A DNA stretch of 64,000 nt from Acephala macrosclerotiorum (GCA_014904845.1 MU119215.1:248001-312000), one strand, 5' to 3'; shown: positions 9,701 to 22,050, counted from the first letter of the stretch. Notes: a model not told the origin generated them from the letters alone. Program-made: numbers and translations.

Positions 9701-12700
9701 TTACTGCAGCATAGAGTCAAGGGACTCTCCTAACACACCCTCAATCTTCACGATCCAGCGATGAGTTTCCTTCTCCACAACATCATCGTCATCTTCCTGC
9801 AATTCACTAATGAATGGCAACATCTCTGGAAGCATAGATAGCCATTCCTCACCCAGTCTGTCGGTCAATCGCTGCTCGCATTTGATAGCTGCGAGTCTGA
9901 CGCTAGCGCTCTCGGATCTCATGTGTTTGAGAATCGAGCTGTTGAGCTCTTTGTGGTGGTCCGGAGAGTCTGCAGCAGCAGCTAATTCGACAATAGCGGG
10001 AACGAGGTCTTGCAGGAGAGGTAGAGCCGATGCATGTGTGAATTGCGCGCAGAGGACCGGAGCCATGGCACCGAAATGAGAGGGTGATTGCCAGAAGTCG
10101 TCTTGATCATGCTCGAAGCACTTGGCAAGTGTTCGAAGGACTCTTGACCAGAGTTCTTTCGAAAAATCGTCCTTGGCATTTACGGTGTTCAATACTTCGA
10201 CAGCATTGTCGAGCAGGTAGGTGGCATAGCTAGTGACAATAGACTTAAGGTTGTCGAAGAAGACTGCCATGAAGCCGTAGATGCTTTGTAGGCGTAGTTT
10301 TCTACCGGTCTTGTCCTTCTTAGGCAGGGAAGTGGCGGCCCACTCGACTAGATTCGAGAAGATGGGTCGGAATGTAGCATCGTTGAACTTGTAAATCATC
10401 TTGATTGCAACCTCGTTGACATCGGTCTCGATCTCGGACATTGCGTCCTCGGTGAAGCGATCGTCGTCAGCCACGGTCCATTGGTGGCGAAGGTCGAAAG
10501 CATTCTGGAATATCTTGGAGAGAATGGGCGAGTACTTCGTCACTACGCTCTTCTGGTGCTTGTCGATTCCAGTGCTGAGAACCTGAAGGTATTCACGCAG
10601 AGCCTATCATAAAGTTAGCAAGAGCACAATGATGATTTCAAATCGGACTCACCAATGGTCCAGTCGAGGCCGCACGCTCCCAGTTCTTTTCTAACGCTCC
10701 AAACAAGCTCTTTGCGTCGAGCTGTTTGGCAGCAAGCTGCAAGCACTGAATCCTGCTCTCATCGGCCGCGTCATCAAGGTCTGCCTCGGCGGATGCGTTA
10801 GATATTTCGAGCAGCTTATCCAAATAACCACCAGAAACCATATAAGGCAGATGATGTACCAAAGCGCTGATGAACGCATAGCCTGCATTGAGCAGCTTCT
10901 CGGCCTCGGCCTCGTTCTGCACACTCGATTCCATGTATTCCAAGGCTTTCGGGATGGCGACGGGGAGAACTGAGACAATGCCTTCGCGGAGGATCTCGAC
11001 CAAGGAGGCAAGGCACAGTAGAGCCATTACCCTCAGACGAGTATCTGGTTGCCCAAGACAGAATGGTCCAGCAATTGTCTCGGCGGCAGCTGCCACCGCC
11101 TCGAGGTCCTTCTTGCCGTACTTCTCGGAGATCTTGTCAACACAAGCAACTGCGGTATGTTTGTACAGCACATCCTTCGATTCCCGAATGATAGCTGTGA
11201 GCTGTGGTAGGAAACCGAGCATAGCAGAACGTGACACAGCATCAGATGCAGATTCGCGGTCAATGCGAACCTCGAGTGAAAGCAAAATCTTGCGTCGCAA
11301 TGACTCGTTGGGCCTGTCAAGTAGACCTTCAACTGACTTGACAAACTCACTAGTGGTTAAAAGGCCAAGCAGGCTCTGGAGAATGTTACCGCAAGCGCTT
11401 TGAAGTCGTTTCTGCTCCTTTACAGAATCAGCTAGAGCCAGGATGTTCTCCAAGAGTGTAGAATAGAGTTCTCGAATCCTTGCTGCATCCATGTCGTCGC
11501 GGTGAAGTAGTTTAGCAGTCTGACTAACGAGTCGCCTTTGAGACAGTAAGTGGGGAAGTAATGGCAGCTCATTGAGTGCAATGCCGCTGGCGTCTAAATC
11601 TCTGTCATCATTGGCACTGAGCAAGACAGTCGAGTAACTTGGTTTTGGTTTTAGCACATCCCTGACAAGTTCGAGGTACTTGACGGCGGATTGTAATTGA
11701 ACTTCCACACTAAACGAGCTTGACAATTCGGCAGCGAAAGTCTTGATCGCTTCGCTCGATCCATATTTATCCGCCATCATGGCGAGAAGAGCAAACAGGA
11801 AATCTTCAGGACCTAGCGTCTGGACAAGAGACACGAAAAGGCCTTTTCGACGGTGAGGTGGAACATGCTCATACGCGGCAACGAAGCTTAAGAGGAGCTC
11901 TGCGGCGCCAGTAACTGGGTTGCCTTTTTCTTTTCGTAGAGATGCGATCAAGGGAGGAATGACTTCGCGAATTGTTTGACTGATGACGTGTGCTGAGTAG
12001 TCGTCATTCTGCCTCAACACTGAGTTGCCCATGAAAGTGAAGATCGGCATGACACTGTGTAGCACGAGCTCAGGAGCAGTGTCAGCCAGAGCGGCAATGA
12101 GAAGCAGTGCAGCATTCTGCACTTGAGGGCTTGCCGTCTTCTGAACACAGTCAACAAGAAGGTCAACACGAACCGCTGAGCGATCAAGCTTCAGGATCTG
12201 ATCTGATTTGTACGCTTTGAGAATGGCAAGCAGACTTCCCAGTACCAAGCCCTGTAAATATGCCAGTTCAGATCCTACCTGAGCTTTGAAGTGCTGAAGC
12301 TCAGCTAAGATACCAAACAAACCTTTGAGAAGCTCCGGATGGGTGGCTAGTTCGGAGCTATCAATGAGTTGGAGGACGAATGTGACTTTCTTAATGGCAG
12401 CTGTGAGCTGTGCTGAGTCCTGGACTGGTGTTCTGGCGACTTCTCCGTGGCTAGTCCTCCTTCGCTTGGTGGCAGGGGCCTTGTCTGCAAGCTTCGCGGT
12501 TGTGGGGAGTTGCTCAAGGAACGACAGCAGAATTTCACCCGAAAGCGGCATTGTCCTTAGAAGTTCGGATGATCCCTCGGAGGCTAATTCGCGATGTGAA
12601 GTCATTCCACTCTCGGGCGCTTGAGCTGAGTCCATTAGCACCTGAGCGGTACTTAGTCGCAGCTCTCCCTTAAGTGAGGACCACATGCTACCCAATCTCT

Positions 12701-15214
12701 TGAATGCGGCTTTGGTCAATGCGGGCCTCTCTGAGGCTACATCCCCATTGATGATGCTCGCTAGATATAGGAGGCCATCCTTATCATTAGCAGTAATGGT
12801 CGTCAGCATCTGGTCATTCAGTTCCGTGATATCGACTTGTTCGTCTTGACACCGTTTTTGCGCTTCAGCTTGGCTCAGAGAAGCCCACTGTTGAAGGGCC
12901 GGCAGTAGAACTTTTGTTCTCGACGTCCCTGCCACAGTTCGAACACGATTCAGACAACCGAGTAGTCTCAGCTTCGTAATGAACAGAGGTGTGTTGATGA
13001 CATGGCTGGCGAAGAAAGACAAAATCGATGCTCTCACGGTTTGGGGGAGCCGCCCAATATCTTGCTTCTTAGTGGTTTCCGTGCTTTTAGAACTGTTTAG
13101 TGACTTGTCGAATACAAATTCGATATGTCTTCTGTCCAGAACGCATTCCTCCAAGGCTGGGACAATTATCTCGTTCAATAGCCGGATCACAAAATCGGCT
13201 GATAGCCACGCCAGGCCACCAGTCTGAGCACCAGGCCCATACACATCCTCAGACGCCCACCGGCGGAGCTGTTTCGCTTTCTTTTTTGCTTCCGCGCCAG
13301 ATGGATATTTCGCTTGAATAGCTAGGACAAGCTCCGCTGCCGCACGACGTACCTTAGCAGCGGGATCACCCAGAGCAACGATGGCATATGGCAGCACGGC
13401 TTGCAAATCTACGTCGGACATGCTGTTTGATATGCAACGCGTAGCCATCTGCAGTGAAGAGGCTCGGGCGAGGACGGGATGGGGGCCTGACCACGTCCTC
13501 ATGTAGAAAGAGAGGTATATGGTATCCTCCAAAGCGGATTCTCGGCGCAGAATTGGAGCTTGGTCGAAAGAGTCTTTGTAAGATTGGTTGGACGCAGAGA
13601 CAAGGAATGCTCTGCATAAGTCAGGATACACGTGTGAAGCATCGTGAGACAAGAATGAGGACTCGTTGACAGTCTTTTGCGGGAGCTGTTCCAGAACGGT
13701 GGTAAAGTCTGGACCGTTAGACGCTGCTGTTTCTTCCATTTCCACGTCTTCGGACGGCGATGCGAGTCTCTCGGCCGGCCGAATAGCCAACTGGAGCTTC
13801 AACTCCAACTCGTCCATATCTACATCGGTATCGGCCAATGCTTTTGACACCGAAGATCTGACATGCCCAGATAATTGCGTGAGATCTACAAGTAAAGAAG
13901 CTAGATGCGAACGTGCATCGCGTTGTACATCGGTACTGTCGTCGATTTGGTAGGCAACGAGGATCAGCGCCTTGACTATCACACAACATTGAGCATCACT
14001 CAATATCTGATTTTCCATGATCTCTCGAATAATAGGGATACCACTGATGTCCGAACTCTTCCTAAGTCGATCCACAAGGGCAAGGCAAAGGCCATTTGCA
14101 AGATTGTCTACCCTACGCTGCTTTGAAAAGTCGACGAGAAGAGTTGGTAAATTCGGAACCTTCAGCAGCTCTTTCGTGAGCCTTTTCGTCAATTGGGTTG
14201 CCGCTCGATGTTGTGCCAGTACACAAAGACACACAAGTCCAGGTCCAGTCGTCTCACTCGTCCACCCGAGGGCAATAGCTTCCATCATAGCCGTCAATAA
14301 TTTGTCCTCCAGTCCGCCTTTGGCTGTCATGACAGCCAGAAGCATGTAGCACCCCACGCGAAGGTCTGGAACCTTCTTCATGGCCAATCCTTCATTCAAC
14401 GTGGGCAAGAGCCTCAGAATAACCTCCTGCTCGTTTTGTCTCTGCACGGCTTTTATTCCTGAACGAGCTTTGTCCAACATCGTCCCAGTAGCTTCAGTCA
14501 TTATGCCAGCCCAAAAAGCCAACAGGGCTGGGTAGTTTTGTCGTGCCTGGCATATTCGTAGAACGTAGGTATTCAAGCTCGAGGCAAATTGAATATTGTT
14601 CGCGGCAGCTTGCACAATAGGGTGCCTCGGAGGCAAGCTAAGGGATCGAATGTATGGCTGTAGGAATTTGAAGTGCTCGGGTATGGTATTTGGCAATATC
14701 GACAACAGGGTGGTGAAAATTGGGAGGGTATGGTACGGGAGAAAGGTCAAAACGACGAATGAAATATTGTATTCGTGAATTCTACCAAACATCGAGTCAA
14801 CAAACGTAGTTCATGCATTAGTAGTGAGTAGACTGACCTGAACCTTCGTACAAGCCACTCGACAGCTTTGATCGCGGGGTTGAGTCTGAGCCGTCCTCCC
14901 ACCAAACCCAGGAACAACTCCAGTCTCTTATTCAACTCGGTATTCTCTGCAGCAGTCAACTGTGTCCGGTCCTTCTCTTGACTCTGTTCGCTGAAGATGT
15001 CCCTCTGAAATTCCACAAATCGGCCGTCCAGAAGACATAATTCTTGAAATCCTTCGTGGCATAATGTATAAACTGTGTCGAAACTCTGCGACGCAGCTAT
15101 CCTAGGTTCGAAAATTAGAGATTTCGAGTGCTTCGCCTTTTGCGCCTTGAGGTTCAAAGAACTCTCAGAATTGGCAGCAATTTTTGACAGCTGCGCTGCT
15201 AAAGAGGTCGACAT
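9701..15214 (-). CDS. UTP10: U3 snoRNP / SSU processome protein Utp10
   Basis: Large HEAT-repeat scaffold of the small-subunit processome (t-UTP subcomplex; HEATR1 in animals), needed in the nucleolus for rDNA transcription and early 18S pre-rRNA processing. Three exons, 14838-15214, 10653-14781 and 9701-10603, give 1802 residues, the usual size. The N-terminus (SLAAQLSKIAANS, AHSKSLIFEPRIA-like, FDTVYTLCHEGFQELCLLD) and WLVRRFRIHEYN across the first splice are family hallmarks. The C-terminal part is the BP28CT-type domain, with ALREYLQVLSTGIDKH across the second splice. Introns are 56 and 49 nt. Head to head with NRDE2 over 284 bp. Confidence 0.96.
10604..10652 (-). other. Intron 2 of UTP10
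   Basis: 49-nt intron, donor GTGAGT, branch CTAAC, acceptor GATAG. It joins TGPL to ALREYL. Confidence 0.85.
14782..14837 (-). other. Intron 1 of UTP10
   Basis: 56-nt intron, donor GTCAGT, branch TTGACTC, acceptor GTAG. It splits an Arg codon in RRFRIHEY. Confidence 0.8.
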
Positions 15215-15498
15215 CTTGACGATTGGGTGGGAGATTTCAGACGAACATTCCTAGCGCAAGAATGCTGTGAACTTCCTCCTGGCCTCGAAAGTTTATCGCA
15301 GCGATATCTTCAACTTTTTTTTTGCGGGCACTAGGAAAAACATCGGCTAAACTTACTGTAGCTTCGACGCCAAGATTTCGCCACGTGATACTGGCATCTC
15401 CTTTTGTCGACCTGCTTGCTACCTCTTTAATCGCATGTCCGGCATTCATTATATCTCGAAACATGTTATAGCATTGGAAGGGTCTCGGGTGAACCACA
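15215..15498. promoter_or_regulatory. Shared promoter of UTP10 and NRDE2
   Basis: 284 bp separate the two start codons, which face away from each other, so both promoters must lie here or overlap the first exons. No TATA box stands out. Confidence 0.6.
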
Positions 15499-18400
15499 AT
15501 GTCGGAACCCAAGACCAACGTCCCGAAATTTGCGTCGTTCCGACCCAAGCCAACGCAGCAACAAGTCGAGGTTGAGCGCAAAGAGCTAGACGAGGAGAAA
15601 CACTTATCACGAAGCAAGCCAGAGAAGGAGCACAAACCAAAACATCACAAACGGCATAGCTCGAGGAGCAGAGAAAAGACGCATGAACGAAGCAAGGATT
15701 TAACTTTGTCACGTGCTACACCAGTTGAAGCTTCGCCCGACGTCTTCATCATCGACAGGAAGGGCGATGTGAAGAATCTTGTTTACGGAAGCATCCATCG
15801 ATACAGCGTCCCTTCTTTCTATCGTTATGGAGCAGGTTATGTGCTGGGGGCTTCACTTGATTTGAAGATTGATCGAGACCCTGATGACGGGAAGGAGGTT
15901 GTTCTTAGAAACTGGAAAGTTTCCAAGTCTGGTCGACGAGAGAAATACGTTTTCTCCAGAGTTGAGAAGGAAAAACCACGAATTTTGAAGCTACGACCGG
16001 AAGCCGTGGCAAAATCCCAAGAGAATGACCACGCAGATTTTATCCCTTTACAGGCTCTAAGGAAAAAGAAACGCAAGAGGGGAGAGCGAGGAGGAGACTC
16101 CAGTTCTGATTCGGACGATAACATCAGGGACTATAGGTCTATCTATGGCATAGCCAAAGGTCATGACCAGCCGCAAGACCCTGATTTGCAGTATGTCACA
16201 GAGAGCGATTCGTCGGGATCAGATACTAGGCGAGATATTAAACTGGACGCATCGGTCCGTGAGAAGAATGTCAAACTTTCTAGGAAAGTGGAAGAATTTC
16301 CACATGACATCGATGCATGGCTTGAGTTGATCGAACACCAAGATGCATTGATCAGAGCTGGAGACGATCGTCGTCGGATCACCAATGCCGAGATCAGAAG
16401 TACTGCGGATATCAAGATTCACATGTACGAGAAAGCGTTGGAAAAGACACGATCTCTTGGGGATCGCGAGAGACTCCTGCAAGGCTTGATGGCAGAAGGT
16501 GCTAAGATCTGGGAGTTGAAGGTTCAGGCAGACCGATGGGAGCAGATTGCTATAGAAAATATCGACAGTCTACTTCTATGGACAAGCTACCTGAACTTCA
16601 AGCAATCAGCATTCTCGACATTCCGGTACGAGGAGATCAAGGATCTCTACACAAAGAGAATCAAGCTTCTTCTTATAACGATCGAGTCTGGCACCGACTC
16701 TGCCGATCCCCTATATCAACAGATTCTTTATGTCCTTGTTAGATTCAGTCTGTTTGTACGAGAGTCTGGCTATTCTGAGTTATCTGTGGCTATCTGGCAA
16801 GGGTTGCTTGAGCTGAATTACTTTGCTCCCAAACAACAACTTTCTCAGCGAGAAAGTGCCCAACACTTTCGGCGGTTCTGGGATAGCGAGGTTCCGCGAC
16901 TTGGTGAGGATGGCGCTCTAGGCTGGCGGAAATACGTGGACAACGAAGATTCCTCTGATATCCCAGATCCTATATCGGATGAAGCTCATGATTCTCTACA
17001 TCGGTCGAAGCTTTTCAAATCATGGGCTGCAGCAGAAAGACTGCGTTCGAAATGCTCACGCATGCCTGCAAGAACTATGGACGAGGTTATAGAGGATGAC
17101 CCTTTCAGAGTGATATTATTCTCTGATATTGAAGACTTCCTCGTAACCCTTCCACTCAAACTTCACACTTTGTGTATCGATGCGTTCCTGCTATTTTGTC
17201 GTTTACCGGCTATGACAAGAGACTGCCGAGAAACGAGACTGTGGTCTATGGATCAATTCATCAGAAATGACCTGCTCGATTGGGATTTTTCAAAACTCCG
17301 AAAGGAGTTCTCAGTAGAAGAGCACAGTGATGAAGATGAACATACTGTCCTAAAAATTTCTTTTCGACCAATGCTTCCAGACCTGCATACTTCTCTTGAG
17401 TCACTATTCAATGTAAAGTCACCACAGCAAACGCCGAAATGGCAGAACCAGTACGTCGGAGAAAACGGCCCCGTCCCTTACCAATTCATTCGAAATGCGC
17501 TCAAGCAGCTCACTCAAGCAAGCTTTACAGAAAATCTTGCGCAGTACCACATAGCTTTCGAATACATCAACGAGCCTGAGACGATTAAAAAGATCGCAAA
17601 AGGTCTTCTGAAGCAGCACCCATCCAGTCTCAAGCTGTACAATGTATATGCACTGATTGAGTGGGCTCGCAACAACAAGGAAGTGGCAAGGGGAGTCTTC
17701 TCAGCCGCACTTAGCATGACACAGTCTAGCACAGATACCAAATCGAAACCCGACTCAATTTTATTGTGGAGATCGTTGACCTGGTGTTGTCTTGAAGACA
17801 ACGATAAGACTTCAGCGCTGACGCATATCCTTTGCATCCCAGATGGAGTGCCCAACGCCGGCGTTACCCCGTCTCCAGCTGGCCTTCTCAGAGCTAAACA
17901 GCACATTACTTCGACTCGAGATTTCCTCCTTTCCTCAGGCGACCCGGAACATGCAATCGTATACGCCGAATGTAATTTTCCATATCCATCCATTTCACTT
18001 ATGCAGCATTTGTTAACATTACGAACAGGCCTAGTACTTCTCGAATACCTCACCGGCACCTGTACAAAGGAAACAACGTCCACTTCTCAAGGTGACATAG
18101 CCACCGCTCTCGACACCGTTGCCACCTTCTCCATTTCTCTCCAATCACGTAGCTACAAATCTTACCAGGAGACTTTCCTACAATCTGCAACCCGCCTCCT
18201 CATCCACCACAGCAACGCCGGCCCCTACCGCCCCTCTCTAATCCGCCACCACCTAACCGACTTCCTAACCCTCTTTCCCCAAAACACAAATTTTCTCTCC
18301 CTCTACATAGCAAACGAAGCCCGCGTACGAATCGACAACCGTGTTCGGTCGCTCTTCCTATCCACCACCTTGACTCCGGACAACGATTCTCTGACTAGCA

Positions 18401-18795
18401 GAATATTTGTGATTCAATACGAATTGCAGTTTGGAACTATTCATTCCGTGAAAGCTGCTTTTGAGAAAGCGGTTTCGTCTGCTGTCTCAAAATCCTCGCC
18501 TGGGCTCTGGAGGTTCTACCTTTTGTGGATTGTTGAGAATGAGAAGCTGCTAGCGAGCAAGGGGAAAGGGAAGGGAATGGCAAAGGATACCTGGTATAGA
18601 GCTTTGAGAGCTTGTCCTTGGGCCAAGGAGCTTTATGTGCTTGGCCTTGAGATCTTCGGAGAGAGCAAGGACGTTGACTTTGGGGAATTGAGGGGCACGT
18701 GGAGGGTGTTAGGCGAGAAAGAGTTGAGAGTCCACGTTGACCTGGAGGAGGAGTTTGAGGATATTGACGAGGATGCAAAGCAGAGAGTATTTTAG
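15499..18795 (+). CDS. NRDE2: NRDE-2 family nuclear RNA regulator
   Basis: Intronless gene for a 1098-residue NRDE-2 protein (Nrl1 in fission yeast), a nuclear factor that binds the Mtr4 helicase and links exosome decay, splicing and RNA silencing. The N-terminus is highly charged, with a Lys/Arg/His block at about residues 33-65. It is followed by the conserved region with YGSIHRYSVPSFYRYG and DPDLQYVTESDSSGSD. From about residue 245 the HAT/TPR-like helical repeats begin (LSRKVEEFPHDIDAWLELIEHQ) and fill the rest. Length is typical. The start is the first ATG, after GAACCACA. Family assignment is firm; silencing function in this species is inferred. Confidence 0.93.
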   Translation: MSEPKTNVPKFASFRPKPTQQQVEVERKELDEEKHLSRSKPEKEHKPKHHKRHSSRSREKTHERSKDLTLSRATPVEASPDVFIIDRKGDVKNLVYGSIHRYSVPSFYRYGAGYVLGASLDLKIDRDPDDGKEVVLRNWKVSKSGRREKYVFSRVEKEKPRILKLRPEAVAKSQENDHADFIPLQALRKKKRKRGERGGDSSSDSDDNIRDYRSIYGIAKGHDQPQDPDLQYVTESDSSGSDTRRDIKLDASVREKNVKLSRKVEEFPHDIDAWLELIEHQDALIRAGDDRRRITNAEIRSTADIKIHMYEKALEKTRSLGDRERLLQGLMAEGAKIWELKVQADRWEQIAIENIDSLLLWTSYLNFKQSAFSTFRYEEIKDLYTKRIKLLLITIESGTDSADPLYQQILYVLVRFSLFVRESGYSELSVAIWQGLLELNYFAPKQQLSQRESAQHFRRFWDSEVPRLGEDGALGWRKYVDNEDSSDIPDPISDEAHDSLHRSKLFKSWAAAERLRSKCSRMPARTMDEVIEDDPFRVILFSDIEDFLVTLPLKLHTLCIDAFLLFCRLPAMTRDCRETRLWSMDQFIRNDLLDWDFSKLRKEFSVEEHSDEDEHTVLKISFRPMLPDLHTSLESLFNVKSPQQTPKWQNQYVGENGPVPYQFIRNALKQLTQASFTENLAQYHIAFEYINEPETIKKIAKGLLKQHPSSLKLYNVYALIEWARNNKEVARGVFSAALSMTQSSTDTKSKPDSILLWRSLTWCCLEDNDKTSALTHILCIPDGVPNAGVTPSPAGLLRAKQHITSTRDFLLSSGDPEHAIVYAECNFPYPSISLMQHLLTLRTGLVLLEYLTGTCTKETTSTSQGDIATALDTVATFSISLQSRSYKSYQETFLQSATRLLIHHSNAGPYRPSLIRHHLTDFLTLFPQNTNFLSLYIANEARVRIDNRVRSLFLSTTLTPDNDSLTSRIFVIQYELQFGTIHSVKAAFEKAVSSAVSKSSPGLWRFYLLWIVENEKLLASKGKGKGMAKDTWYRALRACPWAKELYVLGLEIFGESKDVDFGELRGTWRVLGEKELRVHVDLEEEFEDIDEDAKQRVF

Positions 18796-21377
18796 CACAG
18801 ATAAGCAAGTAGGAATTGACAGTCTGAGCCTCAAGACGAGGAAGACCGACAAAATTCACGTGATGTGCATTTGCTGACTATATCTCGATCTTCAATAGTC
18901 GGCTTAGCAAAGAGCAACAGGTATCAAACCCAACCCGCGCATATCCTCCCACAGGACCGAGTCTTGTCTTTGCATCTATTCATATTTTTCAAAATCCTAG
19001 TGGACATGCCCAATGTTTCTCCAAAGCTTTTCTTGAATATTTTTCGGGTTAGAAGTGTTACTACCGTTTCCTTCAAACAAATCAGTCGTTGTCACGTTCT
19101 TTAAGCAGTTAGACGAGAAGCATATTTGTTTCTCGCTAGTTTTCTGGAAAGAGACGTTGCATTGACCTCTATTTTCTGGTCTTCAAACGACAATTTCTTT
19201 TGCTTTCGCTGAAGTTCTTTTCTACGTGTAAGTTTCTGTCCAGTCTCAGACGAGATGAGCTTCTACCTCTTGCTGGTTTTCAGAAACGTGACAGACCTTA
19301 CTAACCTTATCATGCTTGTCAACATATTCATATGGCCGTCGATAACAGCCTTTCCTGCTTCCAGATGAATGGTTCCTGTATTTCTACCGAACTCATGCCT
19401 CCTCCATAACGGAGTCCTTGCTACTAGACAAAACGTTTCCCCATTTTCGCTGATATATTAATCCTAGTCCAACAGCTGTCAAGTGTTACTATACTATCAA
19501 TTGCTAAAGTTAATGCTACCACATCTATTCATAAAAGCGGCCCAGTATGAAAGAAGTTGGCTTTCATACCTGTGACAATGTGAGTGGGTACACCTAGAGA
19601 AAGCCATATCAAACTTCACAGGAACTCGCACGCCTGGCCGCGCTTTGGCTTTGGGGAACCACAACTCTGTCTTTCGATAAAGCGGAGAGTGGTGGTCTTT
19701 ATCCCTCGACGACTGGTGAGGGATTCAATCACATGAGGATTACGTGTTTTGGACGATTCACAGCTTGTTTCTTTATGTTTATGTATGAGACCAATAGTGG
19801 AGCAGCTCACCGCGAGGGGAGTTATTTTGCGCCCTTTAAGTGGTATTTATAGCCAGAAGGTTGCTACCACGACTATGACCACGACTGCTTCAGCTAGTCC
19901 TACTGGTATACCAAGTTTTGTCACTGAATCCATGACGGCCACTGTCCATGGAACATTCTTTTGGAACAATAGATATCTCACCAAGCAACATTTGTTTGAC
20001 GAATATCGTCAACCCTCTCCTTCTCATGAGTCTTCTCGTCCAAATATTCCGCTGTCAACAATTCCCCCGTCACTCAGACGAAAAAGTTTTCCCGTTCTCG
20101 CCAAAGTCCTATCTTAAAAGAAACATCTCCAAAAGTCCCAGGCGAGTCATTTCCTTTTCCCACTAATCTCTCCCTCCCAGCAAAACAAATGACTGCCAAG
20201 TGTCTCTTCCTCGTCACTAGAAGCAATTTGACAATCGCCCACAACTTCCCAAATGAAGGAGCTTTAAGACCAAGATACAACTAAACTAGTGAGTCCATAC
20301 CTATAGAGAAGCATGTGTAAAACGTTGTTCCTAGCGAGAGCAGATCTAGGGGGCGATTCTCCTTGTTGGCTGGTTTGTCGATTGCGAAGCAGGGGTGCGG
20401 GCTTTTATACTAGGATGGCGGGCGATGTCTTTTCATTTGTCGATGGTAAGTTGATCGAGCGCTCCTGGTGTTCTTACATCATTCACTCCGCACCTGTCTT
20501 TTCAAGCCTTAGCTGGCAAGTTACCTACTTCCCCGGTCTTAGACGAGTGCCACGATCACAATCTTTTCGGGTCGTCGACCTCAAAGTCCCCTCTGGTTCC
20601 TACCTCTGTACGCCGCCATTCTTTACAAAACTTGTCAGGAACCAAGAAAGCTGGCTGTTCATGGAACTTGTTACACTCTATATTGTCCCCTTCTCGCTGA
20701 TCTCTCCTCCATCTTGGTCTAATGAACGGTTGTCAAGAATCTCTCTCTCATCGTAGGATAGAACTTAACGGTCGTAAACTAATCTCCAGGAATTGAAGAA
20801 TTCCAAGGCAAAGTATCTAGGGTACGTCAGCTACTGAGCTTTCGTATGAGTGAGGCTGAGCTGAGAAGATCCTGATCGTTACTATAGTGGACGTCTGACA
20901 TACGAGAGAACCCCTTTGGTTGGGTGTGACTTTCGGGAAGCTTGGCTGTTGTTCTGCAATGGAGGCGGAGGGGCTTTTATACCCCGAGGCTTCATCAAGA
21001 TGGGTGTCAGGCACGTGAGGACCATTTGAGTCTACCTAGGTAGATGGTTCACTAATCTTCTTTCCGTCAAGATACAAAGTGAGAAAGCGAAGGACTAATT
21101 CACGCTGAGGCCTTGTTGAGCATAGACAGAACACATATTTCCCAAAGCAGAGTGAACAAAGTTTACACGGAATTTACAATCCTCATTGAATCTTCACTAC
21201 TTATGGACACTAGAATGTCCCATCTAATCCCTTCCTAAATAGAATCTTCCTCGTTGTTCCATGCATGCGAGATTATATACACTTCCACTCCTTTTCTCAT
21301 CCCCTTTCCCCTTGACCCCGAGTTCTTATCATACAACTTCGAATCCCACCCCTGAGCTTGCAAAGGCCAGAGGACAC
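18796..21377. other. Gene-poor 2.6-kb region with weak diverged repeats
   Basis: No supported gene. Short motifs recur: GGGCTTTTATAC at 20399-20410 and again at 20971-20982, each behind a G-rich stretch; GGTATTTATAG near 19843; AGACGAG near 19113, 19248 and 20541, with AGACGAA near 20075. In two places AGACGAG is followed in the same order by GGTTCCT (about 19371 and 20595) and by CCCC..TTCTCGCTGA or its near match (about 19440 and 20690). This suggests old, diverged duplications of roughly 0.55-1.3 kb. A 14-bp palindrome centred on CCTAGG lies near 21045. Longest open frame is about 120-150 codons, without recognisable residues. Confidence 0.4.
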
Positions 21378-22050
21378 TCAAGAAGTACCAGTGAAAGAAA
21401 CAGCAGTAGAAGCTTGTCCCGAGGCGGCAGTATCAAGCTTGATATTGTTCGCAAGCTTAGTTTGTTCAGCGGCGAGGTCGGAGTCATCTCCTCCTTGAGC
21501 GGCCTTGACTTGGATACCGAGGACTTCGGCGGTGAGTTTGAGGACCTTGTTCTTTATCTTGCCGTTCTGTGAAATTGTCAGTACAATTCTTCTTCTTCAT
21601 GTGATTGATAAAGTGAGACAAGGATGAGGGAAAGAAACATACTTGGAGAGCAGTAGCAGCATCACCAGATGCAGCAGCAATAGCGGGGTTAAAAGCATCC
21701 GTCTCCGCATCCTCAGCAACATCATGTATACCCTGAATGACCTTCAAGTCACTAGCCGACACACCAGCAAGGTTGGTCTGATCGATATTGGCGAACAAGG
21801 CGTTGGCTTCGGCTTCAGCGGTTCCAGCGGTTCCGGAGGAGATTTGGAAGGTGTTGTAGTCGGATGCAGTGAGGACTGAACCTCCTGAAGAAGCGGCGGC
21901 GGAAACAGCGGTGCCAGTTGCGGCGGAAGCTGAGGTAGTAGAGGCGGCGGCGGCGGAGGTGGTGGATGAGGCTGCCTTCTTTTTTGGCATTGGGCTGGAG
22001 GCTGCGAGGGCGAAAAGGCCGAAGGCGAGGACTGAGGATGAGAACTTCAT
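21378..22050 (-). CDS. Small secreted protein (fungal, unknown function)
   Basis: Two exons, 21643-22050 and 21378-21566, give 198 residues; the 76-nt intron begins GTATGT and ends ACAG. Residues 1-18 are a clear signal peptide (MKFSSSVLAFGLFALAASS). Next comes a low-complexity Ala/Ser/Thr stretch to about residue 55, then an Ala-rich helical domain with DYNTFQISSGTAG, FNPAIAAASGDAATALQNGKIK and a C-terminal QASTAVSFTGTS. No cysteines occur in the mature part. The same domain pattern occurs in other fungal small secreted proteins, none with known activity to my knowledge. It could be a cell-wall associated or effector-like protein; that role is inferred. Confidence 0.85.
21567..21642 (-). other. 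Intron of the small secreted protein gene
   Basis: 76-nt phase-0 intron joining ATALQ to NGKIKNKV, donor GTATGT, acceptor CACAG. Confidence 0.85.

Noticed and set aside
19749..20117. 122-codon plus ORF in the gene-poor region
   Set aside because: Opens on TTG; Thr/Ser/Pro composition without a signal peptide; overlaps another frame of similar quality.
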